NCBI GenBank assembly: GCA_027365195.1
Contig: DAHXNW010000097.1
Span: forward strand, 1 to 37,163
DNA from: Acetobacteraceae bacterium
Lineage (GTDB): Bacteria > Pseudomonadota > Alphaproteobacteria > Acetobacterales > Acetobacteraceae
DNA: 37,163 nucleotides
Direction: 5' to 3'
Numbering within the stretch: the first letter of the stretch is position 1; every line of letters begins with the position of its first letter. The translations under genes and the position numbers were made by a program. A model generated the notes under the pieces. It was given only the letters and a program-made list of their open reading frames with translations. It ran no database searches and was not told the origin of the DNA. Shown piece by piece: positions 1 through 8,371 of this stretch.

Positions 1-195
1 CCAGAACAGCGCATGATGCGAGGTGCCGAGCAAGGTCGCCATGAGCAGGGCACCGATCATGTAGAAGCTGCCATGCGCGAGATTGATGATGCGCAGAGCC
101 CCAAAAACCAGGGTCAGGCCGGCGGCGATGATAAAAAGGCTACTGGCCGTCGTCATGGCGCTGAGAATCTCGATAATCGCGGCTTGCGCGTTCAT
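1..195 (-). CDS. Branched-chain amino acid ABC transporter permease, LivH-like (N-terminal part, truncated by window edge)
   Basis: Reverse-strand translation from ATG at 195 reads MNAQAAIIEILSAMTTASSLFIIAAGLTLVFGALRIINLAHGSFYMIGALL..., typical of LivH permeases (RIINLAHGSFYMIGA). Confidence 0.8.
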   Translation of the reverse strand, partial: MNAQAAIIEILSAMTTASSLFIIAAGLTLVFGALRIINLAHGSFYMIGALLMATLLGTSHHALFW

Positions 196-216
196 AGGGC
201 GGCGTGGCGCCAGCGC

Positions 217-1488
217 TCAGTGCTTGGGCTGCAGCGCCTGCGCCTCGGCACAGGTGAGCATCACCTGATCCGCTGGGACTGCTTTGGTGGTAGCATAAAT
301 CTGATGCCCAAAGCGCGGATCGGCGGCCGCGGCGATGGTGCCGACATATTCCGCGACGTTGCCCTGATGATCGCAGGCGCGGAGCGTGATCGGGCCGCGG
401 ATGGTCGCGACGGTTGCGCCGCTGAGCGCCGCCGCGACCTTCTCGCCCGCGAACTCCTTGGCGCGCGTGACGCCCTCCGCCCAGGTCTGCACCGCCGTGT
501 AGCCCATAATCGCCCAGGCCGACGGCCATTCACCATATTTCGCGTGATAATCGTTGACAAAGGCATCCATGCCGGGGCCGGTCATGGCCCAGAAGGGAGC
601 GCGGTCGAATCCGATCGTGCCCGCTGGCACCTCGGTCGGCAACGCCTTTAGAGCTGCTCGGCCGTATCCCGCGATGACCGTGCTTTGCTTGAAGAGACCA
701 AAACCAACGGCCTGCTTGGTCAGTGTGATGAGATCGCCGCCGTATTCGCCGACAAAGGTGTAATCCGCATGCGCCGAGACCAGCGCGGGGATATAGGGCG
801 TATAGTCCGTCTCACCGAGCTTGGGATACTCCTGCGCGACAACCTTGAATGTCACCCCGTAGGTTTTAAGCGCCTGGAGGAAGGAATCGACGCTGTCGCG
901 CCCAAAACTGTAATTCGGCGTGATCGTCGCGATAGTGATCGGCTTGCTCCCCACCTGATCGGCGAGATACCGCGCCACGGCGCGCGGTTCCATGACCGTG
1001 TTGGGCACGACCTGGAAGGCATAGGGCGTAAAACTCGATGTCGTCATCTTAACGTCATTGGAGGTGAAGAGAAAATAGGGAGTGCGGTACTGCCCCGCCA
1101 ATGTCTCCTCAGCGGCACCGACCGCGCTGCTGACGGGACCGAAGATAGCGACCGCGTGATCGCTCAGAATCATCTGGCGAACATTGGTCGTGCCGGTCGC
1201 CGGCGACATGCCGTCGTCGGCGGTGACCACGCGGATGGTTTTGCCGAGCAGGCCGCCATGGCCGTTGATCGCGTCGACCGCGCTCTGAATGCCATGCAGC
1301 CCGGTCTGACCAAGCTGCGAAATCGGCCCGCTCAAAGTGGTCGAAACACCGATCACCACGTCCCCGGCGGCGATTGCGGGTGATGCCTGAAGCGCAAAAG
1401 CGATCGCCGCCGCGATCGCCGTCAGCGACCTCGCGCTGTTGGTGGAAAACCGGAGACTACCGAGGCGCTTTCGAGCGGAACTTAGCAC
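217..1488 (-). CDS. ABC transporter substrate-binding protein (Leu/Ile/Val-binding type)
   Basis: 423-aa ORF with signal-peptide-like N-terminus followed by GDVVIGVSTTLSGPISQLGQTGLHGIQSAVDAINGHGGLLGKTIRVVTADDG; adjacent to the LivH-like permease. Confidence 0.85.
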   Translation of the reverse strand: MLSSARKRLGSLRFSTNSARSLTAIAAAIAFALQASPAIAAGDVVIGVSTTLSGPISQLGQTGLHGIQSAVDAINGHGGLLGKTIRVVTADDGMSPATGTTNVRQMILSDHAVAIFGPVSSAVGAAEETLAGQYRTPYFLFTSNDVKMTTSSFTPYAFQVVPNTVMEPRAVARYLADQVGSKPITIATITPNYSFGRDSVDSFLQALKTYGVTFKVVAQEYPKLGETDYTPYIPALVSAHADYTFVGEYGGDLITLTKQAVGFGLFKQSTVIAGYGRAALKALPTEVPAGTIGFDRAPFWAMTGPGMDAFVNDYHAKYGEWPSAWAIMGYTAVQTWAEGVTRAKEFAGEKVAAALSGATVATIRGPITLRACDHQGNVAEYVGTIAAAADPRFGHQIYATTKAVPADQVMLTCAEAQALQPKH

Positions 1489-1697
1489 GTCATATTCTCC
1501 CTATCGAGATATTCCCCCTGTCGAGCAGCATCCGAAGGCGCGACATAAATCTTCTCGGGAGACCAGATTCTTGGACGCTTCGTTAAACCTATCGGATCCA
1601 GGTGCGGGGTCAATCAATAATATGCGTCTCGCTTGGTCTTGTTTTGTTCTTACCGTGGTCCGAAAAAGGCGCGTATGGCGATGGCGGCGCTATCGGG

Positions 1698-1769
1698 GAG
1701 TTTGGGGTTCATCCGACGACAATCGGCGCCTGGAAGCGAGAGATGGTGAAGCGTGCGGGAGAAGTTTTT
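1698..1769 (+). pseudogene. Remnant of IS3-family transposase OrfA
   Basis: Translation EFGVHPTTIGAWKREMVKRAGEVF matches the helix-turn-helix segment typical of IS3-family OrfA; the similarity stops abruptly on both sides. Confidence 0.55.
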
Positions 1770-1784
1770 TTACGCTCTCAGCGC

Positions 1785-2630
1785 TCAACGCTCGCCGCGC
1801 GAGCGCGGGGGTGCGAGCCTTTCGAGGATGATGGCGGCGCGGGGATGGTCGCTTGCGGCCAGCGCCGCACGCACCGGCTCGCGGAGATCGTCTCGGCCCC
1901 GCGCGAGGCGGCCGAGTAGCACGAGCGTTGCCTCGTCGGCGATCGCCGCGAGGGCGGCTATGATCTCGGCCGACGGCGCTCGCGCGAGTTGCCGCAAGAG
2001 CCATGGCCGGGCCTCGCCGCGACCCATTTCGCCGAGCGCCACGGCGGCGGCCTCGGCCGTCTCGGGGTGGAGATCGTCGAGCAGTTCGATCAGCAGCGGC
2101 GCGGTCTGCGGCCAGACCCGCGCCAGGCGGCAGGCATGGGCACGGATGGTAGGGACCGCGTGGCGCAGCAGCGCCCAGACAACGCCGACGGGGAGGCGCG
2201 CCCGCAACGCCACGGCAGCACCAAGGGCCAGTTCCAACCCCGGCCCCGCGATCACCCGCCCGGCGATCAGCCGACCAACCGCCGCGGCTGCCTCCGTTCC
2301 GCCCAAGACAACCAGCGCCTCAAGCGCGACCGCCTGCTCGCGCACCACATGTTCCCGCCCGAACCCGATGAACCGCCGGCACAGCGCCTCGAGCGCCGGG
2401 ACCGCCGCGATCAGGCGCCGCCGCACCACTTCCTCCGCCAGCGCCGGGCAAGCCGTTTGGCTGGCATGGGGAAGGGCTGCGATCAGCGCCGCGTCGTTGT
2501 ATTCTTGCGGGTTGCCGGCGGCGGGCGGCGACCGTGGGGGCGGCGCCTGGGCCGGCCAGCCGGCGGCATCGAACAGGTCGCCTTGGGCGGCGCATGGGGC
2601 GGGATGGCCCATTTTCTCCCGTGATGCCAT
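1785..2630 (-). CDS. HEAT-repeat protein
   Basis: 281-aa ORF with repeated helical units (e.g. LLIELLDDLHPETAEAAAVALGEMGRGEARPWLLRQLARAPSAEIIAALAAIADEATLVLLGRLARG). Confidence 0.6.
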   Translation of the reverse strand: MASREKMGHPAPCAAQGDLFDAAGWPAQAPPPRSPPAAGNPQEYNDAALIAALPHASQTACPALAEEVVRRRLIAAVPALEALCRRFIGFGREHVVREQAVALEALVVLGGTEAAAAVGRLIAGRVIAGPGLELALGAAVALRARLPVGVVWALLRHAVPTIRAHACRLARVWPQTAPLLIELLDDLHPETAEAAAVALGEMGRGEARPWLLRQLARAPSAEIIAALAAIADEATLVLLGRLARGRDDLREPVRAALAASDHPRAAIILERLAPPRSRGER

Positions 2631-2651
2631 CGCGCCTGCGCCGCTCTCGCG

Positions 2652-2972
2652 TCAGCCCACGCCGCGGCGGCGCAAGAGCTTCTGCCACCAGCCACGGCGA
2701 TAGTCGGGGGAAATTTTCATCTTCTGCTCGAGGACGGCGAGGTCAAGCAGATCAGCGCCAGGGCCCGAGACGGAAAGCACCTGCAGGGTAATGCCTGATG
2801 CGTCCATATCGGCAAGGCGCTGCGCGCCAAGCTCGGCAAGGGCTTCCTGGACATGCATGAATTGCGGGGTCGCCTCGCCCATGGGAAACCCGCGCCGCGC
2901 AATCAAGGCGGGGTCGATCCGTGCGACCATCGCGGGGATCGCGAAGCGCTCCTCCAAGGTGATGATGCGCAT
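2652..2972 (-). pseudogene. Truncated amidohydrolase-2 family protein (N-terminal fragment)
   Basis: MRIITLEERFAIPAMVARIDP...LGAQRLADMDASGITLQVLSVSGPGADLLD resembles the N-terminus of amidohydrolase-2 proteins (usually ~300 aa); the ORF is only 106 aa and ends in unrelated sequence (KMKISPDYRRGWWQKLLRRRGVG). Confidence 0.6.
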
Positions 2973-3279
2973 GTCGTGCTCCCTCCGGGAAAGGTTTTCC
3001 CCGCAGCGGTATTTTACAGCCCAGCGCCTTCACCGCATTCATCAACCGAACCGGGTCCGTTCACGATATCGGGTTCCACGAGGGCACCCGCGCCGCCGCT
3101 CCTTCTCCTCCCTCGCAGGTTCTCCTCCCTCGCCAGGGACCAGCCGTCATCAAGACATCAGAACGCGAATCGCCCAAAACAAAATCAACCACAGGCATAG
3201 TCTTGCACCAAGGCGGTTGTTCTTCCTTCATCGTGGCGAACGTTCACCCCCCTTCTTCTTGCCGGCTGATCTTGGCGGA

Positions 3280-3313
3280 GTGATCCTTCGCGATCCTGAT
3301 GCCGAAGGATCAC
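3280..3313 (+). promoter_or_regulatory. Hairpin overlapping the Shine-Dalgarno region of the glycosyltransferase gene
   Basis: GTGATCCTTCG-N12-CGAAGGATCAC, perfect 11-bp arms; AAGGA of the 3' arm is the likely SD for the ATG at 3318. Confidence 0.5.
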
Positions 3314-3317
3314 GGGT

Positions 3318-4181
3318 ATGAAACCACGGCTCGCCGCCGTTACCATGGTCTATAATGAGGCTAATTTTCTGCCGGTCTGGCTGCGCCATTACGGCGGTCT
3401 CCTCGGCCCAGAGCATTGCTACGTCATCGATCACGGCTCCGATGATGGGAGTACTGCGGCGCTGGCCCCGGCCCACCGGCTCTGCCTGCCACGCTCGCCG
3501 CATGACGACGCGCGGCGTGCCCGCTTCGTCTCGCGCCTCTGTGGCGGCCTGCTCGAATATTACGACTGGGTACTCTACACCGATGTCGACGAGATCTTGC
3601 TGCCCGATCCGCGCCTGCACGCCGATCTCGGCGAACTGTGCGCCCAGGCCCGCGCCGAAGTGATCACCGCGGTTGGGCTCAATCTGCATCACTTGCCTGA
3701 AGAGGCACCGATTGACCTTGCCGCCCCGCTCGGCGCGCAGCGGCGCTGGGTGCGGTTCACCGGGGCGCTATGCAAGCCGGCCCTCATTCGCCGGCCGGTT
3801 GCCTGGACGCCGGGATTCCACTGCGCAGATGCTCCGATATGTTTCGAAGCGCTCTATCTCATTCATCTACGCTGGTGCGATCGCGACCTCGGCCTGGCGC
3901 GGCTTGCGAAAACCCGCGCGATGCCCTGGAGCGATGCGCAGGCGGGGGCGTGGCAGCGCGGCACGGATACGGAATATTTCGCCTTGCTTGATATTTTTAC
4001 GAATATGGCGCGTGAAAACGTCACCGATTTCAGCCTCGGCGCGCCTCCGCTCGCCCCGGCGATCGCCGCTTTTCTGGCAAGCCAGACCGGGCGCGAGCAA
4101 GAAATCTATTCTGTCGATATTGGCTTCAACATCGATCAGCTCTGGCCACTACCCCAGCGCCTGCGCGCCCTTCTGCCTTGA
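3318..4181 (+). CDS. Glycosyltransferase family 2-like protein
   Basis: 287-aa ORF, N-terminus LAAVTMVYNEANFLPVWLRHYGGLLGPEHCYVIDHGSDDGS and DWVLYTDVDEIL (DxD-like), typical of GT-A glycosyltransferases. Confidence 0.7.
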   Translation: MKPRLAAVTMVYNEANFLPVWLRHYGGLLGPEHCYVIDHGSDDGSTAALAPAHRLCLPRSPHDDARRARFVSRLCGGLLEYYDWVLYTDVDEILLPDPRLHADLGELCAQARAEVITAVGLNLHHLPEEAPIDLAAPLGAQRRWVRFTGALCKPALIRRPVAWTPGFHCADAPICFEALYLIHLRWCDRDLGLARLAKTRAMPWSDAQAGAWQRGTDTEYFALLDIFTNMARENVTDFSLGAPPLAPAIAAFLASQTGREQEIYSVDIGFNIDQLWPLPQRLRALLP

Positions 4182-4283
4182 GACATGCCAGGCGGCAGGT
4201 CTTTCGGTTTTCGCGGTATAATCCAAATATTTTCGCAAGTTGTTGGTTAAAGGCAAAATCTGTGCTAAGCGCTGGTCCAAAGA

Positions 4284-5483
4284 GTGATCGGGAGAATTCT
4301 TTTGGCGGGTTCGGCGACCACGCGCTTGATTTCTGGACTCTACAGCCGCTCGCTCGATGTTTTGGGCTTGCTGCGCCAGCGCGGCGGCGGGGAAGCGGCG
4401 ACGCGGCAGGCGCCGCGTTTTTCGATCTCGCGAACCGCGCAATTGGTCGGCCGCACTGCGGCAGCGATTCGCGAGGCCGAAAAGGACGGGCGCTTACCGA
4501 CGGTCGCGCGCACCGAGTCTGGCCGGCGCGTCGGCTATACGCTGGCTGAGATCAATCAGATGCGCGCGGTGTTTGGCACTCGCCCCTGGCGGGCGCCCGA
4601 GGATCTCGCCGCGGTCATCGCCGTGCAAAACTTCAAGGGCGGCGTTGGCAAATCGACCGTTGCCACCCATCTCGCGCAATATCTCGCCATCAAGGGCTAT
4701 CGCGTCTGCCTCATCGACTGTGACAGCCAGGGCTCAGCGACCACCATGTTTGGCTATGTGCCCGATCTCGATATCGCTGAAGACGATACACTCTATCCCT
4801 TCATCCGCAACGCCGAGATCAGCAGCCTCGCCGGGGTGGTGCGGCCGACGCATTGGGACGGGCTCTTCCTGGTGCCGGCCAATCTCAAGCTCTACTCCGC
4901 GGAATACGAACTCGCCGCCCGCATCGCGCGCCATGAACCGGCGCTGCTCAACCGACTGGCCGAAGGAATCGCCTCTATCGCTGCCCATTTCGACGTGATC
5001 ATCCTCGATCCGCCACCGGCACTCGGCACGTTGTCGCTCTCGGTGATGCGCGCGGCAAACGCACTGCTCGTGCCGATCCCGCCGACCGTGGTCGATTTCA
5101 CCTCAACCACGTCGTTCCTCGCCATGCTTTATGAGACCATCGGCGCGCTGGAGGAGCGCGGCTTGCCGATTGATCTCCGCTGGATGCGCTTTCTCGCCAC
5201 GCGCGCCGATGAGCAGAAATCGATGCAGCGGGAATTGCTCGGCCTGATGCGCAATCTCTTTGGCGAGACGCTGCTGCGCACCGTGCTGAAAGATTCCGCC
5301 GAAATCGATAATGCCAGCGCCCGACTGATGACGGTCTACGAGTTGGAGCAGCCGGTGACTTCGCGCGAGACCTATCAGCGCTGCATGACCTACCTCAACG
5401 CCGCCAATCTTGAGATCGAGACCGTCGTCCGGCTGACCTGGCCGAGCCACGCCGACCGTCTGCGCGAGGAGGGTATCCTGTGA
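4284..5483 (+). CDS. parA: ParA/RepA-family partition ATPase
   Basis: Walker A AVIAVQNFKGGVGKSTVATHLAQYLA, DCDSQGSATTMFGY, VIILDPPPALGTLSLS; N-terminal HTH region as in RepA of repABC-type systems. Start codon uncertain (GTG at 4284). Confidence 0.9.
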   Translation: MIGRILLAGSATTRLISGLYSRSLDVLGLLRQRGGGEAATRQAPRFSISRTAQLVGRTAAAIREAEKDGRLPTVARTESGRRVGYTLAEINQMRAVFGTRPWRAPEDLAAVIAVQNFKGGVGKSTVATHLAQYLAIKGYRVCLIDCDSQGSATTMFGYVPDLDIAEDDTLYPFIRNAEISSLAGVVRPTHWDGLFLVPANLKLYSAEYELAARIARHEPALLNRLAEGIASIAAHFDVIILDPPPALGTLSLSVMRAANALLVPIPPTVVDFTSTTSFLAMLYETIGALEERGLPIDLRWMRFLATRADEQKSMQRELLGLMRNLFGETLLRTVLKDSAEIDNASARLMTVYELEQPVTSRETYQRCMTYLNAANLEIETVVRLTWPSHADRLREEGIL

Positions 5484-5486
5484 GCG

Positions 5487-5502
5487 GTTGCACATGTGCA
5501 AC
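5487..5502. promoter_or_regulatory. Candidate parS/partition site: perfect 16-bp palindrome GTTGCACATGTGCAAC
   Basis: Sequence equals its own reverse complement; lies in the parA-parB intergenic gap; has GTT...AAC ends like repABC parS sites, though the centre is AT rather than GC. Confidence 0.55.
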
Positions 5503-5540
5503 TCGAACGCAAGCCGTTGTTATAAATAAGGAAAATCACC

Positions 5541-6620
5541 ATGGTCAGAGGCAATAGGGGCTTCGCCGACCTGATCGGCAAGGACGGGTCGCACGACACG
5601 CCCGCCCGTCTGCCGCCGCGTACCGGCATCCTCGGCGCCCGCGAAAATCGGCTCGGCGCGCTCGCCGCCGGCGCGCTGGTGACGCGGGTACAGGAATGGA
5701 TCGACCCGGCTCGTTGCCGCATCTGGCCGGGCCATAACCGCGACTATGCGGCGCTCACCGAGACCGCCTGCGGCGATCTCATCGAAAGCCTGAAGGCGCA
5801 AGGCCGCCAGGAAGTGCCGGCTATCGTGCGGCGCGTCACCGATGACCCGGCGCATGACTTCGAAGTGATCTGTGGCGCGCGGCGGCATTGGAGCATTTCG
5901 TGGCTGCGCGCCCACGCCTACCCCGAATTCCGCTTCCTGATCGAGCCCCGCGAGCTCACCGATGAGGAAGCCTTTCGGCTGTCCGACCTCGAAAACCGCA
6001 ACCGCAAGGATCTTTCAGATTACGAACGCGCCGTCGATTACGCGCGGGCCATCGAGCGTTATTACGGCGGCAGCCAGCAGCGCATGGTGGAGCGATTGAA
6101 TGTGTCAAAGAGCTGGCTCAGCCGCTACCTCGTACTGGCGCGTCTGCCGCCCGAGATCATCGCGGCCTTTGTCTCTCCGCAGGTCATCGGCATCCGCCAT
6201 GCCGCAATACTCGCCCCACTGCTCCGCGCCCCGCTCAAGCGCCAGCGAATCATGGCAACGGCCGAGGCGCTGGCCCGCGAACAGAAAGAACTGCGAGACC
6301 AAGGCATGGAGCCGATCTCTCCGGCCGCCGTGCTTCGCCGCTTGGTGGCCGCAACCACCAAACGCCAGCATCCCGGCCGGGAGGCGAGCTATGTGGTGCA
6401 GGATGCCAACGGCGCGATCATCGCGCGCGGCGCGTGCGGCCGGGGCGGGGTCATCACCATCAGCTTTCCCCCGTATCCGTGGCAAAATCCGGCAACGCTG
6501 CTTGCGGCAACCCGGGAAATTCTCGACCATTTTGCCGCCCCTTCTCCCCGCGGCGTGCCAGAAGTGAACGCGCGGACACCGCCCGAACCCGACGCGCCGG
6601 CTGGCGCCGGATCAGCGTAG
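5541..6620 (+). CDS. parB: ParB/RepB-family partition protein
   Basis: 359-aa ORF directly downstream of parA; ParB-type segment VICGARRHWSISWLRAH...FLIEPRELTDEEAFRLSDLENRNRKDLSDYERAVDYARAI with HTH MVERLNVSKSWLSRYLVLARLPPEI. Confidence 0.85.
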   Translation: MVRGNRGFADLIGKDGSHDTPARLPPRTGILGARENRLGALAAGALVTRVQEWIDPARCRIWPGHNRDYAALTETACGDLIESLKAQGRQEVPAIVRRVTDDPAHDFEVICGARRHWSISWLRAHAYPEFRFLIEPRELTDEEAFRLSDLENRNRKDLSDYERAVDYARAIERYYGGSQQRMVERLNVSKSWLSRYLVLARLPPEIIAAFVSPQVIGIRHAAILAPLLRAPLKRQRIMATAEALAREQKELRDQGMEPISPAAVLRRLVAATTKRQHPGREASYVVQDANGAIIARGACGRGGVITISFPPYPWQNPATLLAATREILDHFAAPSPRGVPEVNARTPPEPDAPAGAGSA

Positions 6621-7667
6621 GGCGAGCCGCAAGGCGAGCCGCCGGTGCGGGCGGAATCCCATCCGGTCGAGGAAACTCAACAGGCCGAAATGGTTCCAAC
6701 TCACTTCGGTGCGCAGCGCCTCGCAGCGCAGCGCCCCGAGATTGGCCACGAGCTGCGACAGCAGCGCCGCCGCCACACCCTTATGGCCATACCGCGGATC
6801 GACGCCGATCGTGTCCATCACCGCCTCCGGCTCGGTGTGTCCGAACTCGCCGAAATCCACCCGCGCCATGACGAAGCCGGCCGGCTGCCGGTCGATCTCC
6901 GCCACCAGCGACATCCGTACCGCCGACAGGTCGAAGGCTTCATCCAGCTTGCGGGCGTAATAGGCCGGGCGGCTTCGCCGGGTGATGCGCCGGTCGAGAG
7001 CGACAACCGCTTCGAGATCGTCCCGCGTCATGGAACGCACAGGGAAGCGATCATGCGCGAGAGATTGGAAATCCTCGCCCGGCGCGCGGCCGTAGTCGAT
7101 TTCATCCGCCCCCGTTTCATTCGCTCCCGTCGCGGCACGCGCCACCGGCACGCCGATGGCCGGTAGCGGGTCGCCGCTCGCGCGCTCCAGCACAATGCGG
7201 GGCGCCAGGGCGAAGCCGCCGCGGGCGAAGAAGCCGAGCAGAACGTGATCCGTCCATTCGACCTGGGTCGCGAGTTCGCCGATCCCGCGCGCGCTGAGAT
7301 GAGTGGCCAAGTGCTCGAGGAGCACGCGACCGACGCCATGCCCGCTTGCGCGATCGACGCCGATCGCATCGAGCGCGGCTTCGCTGTCGATGACGCCGAA
7401 TTCCCCTTCGTAGATACGCGCGAAGACGAAGCCGGCGAGGCGCCCGTGGCGCTCCGCCGCGAAGGCCGCGAAGGCTGCTCTGTCGCGCGCCGCGTGATCG
7501 AGGCGGCGGGCGAAAAAGTCGTCCCGACCGTGCCCGGACAACGCCTGATCGAGCGCAACGACAGCCTCAAGATCGCTGCTTTCGAGCGGGCGAACGCGCA
7601 GCCCGTCCGCCGGGATGGTCTCGGTATTGGCCTTCGTTGCGTTGCCCGCCATGTTCTGCCCTTTCAC
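6612..7667 (-). CDS. Tandem GNAT-domain N-acetyltransferase
   Basis: 351-aa ORF with two similar halves: VRPLESSDLEAVVALDQALSGHGRDDFFARRLDHA...GFVFARIYEGEFGVIDSEAALDAIGVDRASGHGVGRVLLEHL and VRSMTRDDLEAVVALDRRITRRSRPAYYARKLDEA...GFVMARVDFGEFGHTEPEAVMDTIGVDPRYGHKGVAAALLSQL. Confidence 0.75.
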   Translation of the reverse strand: MKGQNMAGNATKANTETIPADGLRVRPLESSDLEAVVALDQALSGHGRDDFFARRLDHAARDRAAFAAFAAERHGRLAGFVFARIYEGEFGVIDSEAALDAIGVDRASGHGVGRVLLEHLATHLSARGIGELATQVEWTDHVLLGFFARGGFALAPRIVLERASGDPLPAIGVPVARAATGANETGADEIDYGRAPGEDFQSLAHDRFPVRSMTRDDLEAVVALDRRITRRSRPAYYARKLDEAFDLSAVRMSLVAEIDRQPAGFVMARVDFGEFGHTEPEAVMDTIGVDPRYGHKGVAAALLSQLVANLGALRCEALRTEVSWNHFGLLSFLDRMGFRPHRRLALRLALR

Positions 7668-7716
7668 GTACGGTGGTGCCCCGCGCTTAGGGCTTGTGGA
7701 GAAACTATCGCGTTAA

Positions 7717-7866
7717 AACAAGGCCAGGGCTCCGCCCCTGGACCCCGCTGGGGCCAGCGGCCCCAGACCCGCATCCTGGAAGGGTTCCAAGGGCTCCGCC
7801 CTTGGTGGGGTCCAGGGGCGAAGCCCCTGGTCTGACAATTACCATGCAGCGTTTATTTATCAACAC
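7717..7866. repeat. Left copy of ~150-bp inverted repeat containing four hairpins (REP/BIME-like)
   Basis: AACAAGGCCAGGG...TCTGACAATTACCATGCAGCGTTTATTTATCAACAC matches the reverse complement of 37015-37163; nested hairpins at 7724-7741, 7748-7766, 7787-7805, 7812-7830. Confidence 0.9.
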
Positions 7867-7870
7867 CTCC

Positions 7871-8371
7871 TTAGCGCAGCGCCGCGAGTTCAAGCGCGAG
7901 CCGACTGTCCGTCTCGGCATCGAGCAGTGCGTCGAGTGCCGGCAGCAGGCCCATCTCCTCTTTCTCCACATGTGCCGCCAACGACCCGGTGAGCGCCGCG
8001 CCGGCGGCGTGGAACGCCGCCCAGGAAACGGCGTCAAAGCCCGCTACCTGCCCCTGGCGCGCGAGTTCGGCTAGTCGTTGCGCACACGGCATGATCTCGG
8101 CGTGTTCCGCGCTGAGCAGCGCCACCATTTCCGCCGCCCCGGAGTCCGCGAGCGGCGGGAACAGATGGATTTCCTCGAACGCGAAATGCGGCCCGATCTC
8201 CAGCGCGACGGCGCGCGCGAGGGCGCGCAGCAACGCCGCGACCGGCGCCGCCGCGGCATCGGGGACCGCGGCTGGACCATGCTGGCCGAGCAGCGCCTCC
8301 AGACGCGCCAGCAGCGCCAGGGTGGCCTGATGGTCGTCGTGCAACGACCTGGCGACATGGGTCTCCATCAT
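7871..8371 (-). CDS. Hemerythrin HHE cation-binding domain protein
   Basis: 166-aa ORF with HDDH, HFAFEEIHLFP, EHAEI and HVEKEEMGLLPAL motifs; start overlaps the stop of hcrB (ATGA). Confidence 0.8.
   Translation of the reverse strand: MMETHVARSLHDDHQATLALLARLEALLGQHGPAAVPDAAAAPVAALLRALARAVALEIGPHFAFEEIHLFPPLADSGAAEMVALLSAEHAEIMPCAQRLAELARQGQVAGFDAVSWAAFHAAGAALTGSLAAHVEKEEMGLLPALDALLDAETDSRLALELAALR

Noticed and set aside
3104-3138. TTCTCCTCCCTCGCAGG/TTCTCCTCCCTCGCCAGG direct repeat
   Set aside because: Two copies only, no spacer structure; not a CRISPR and no clear function.
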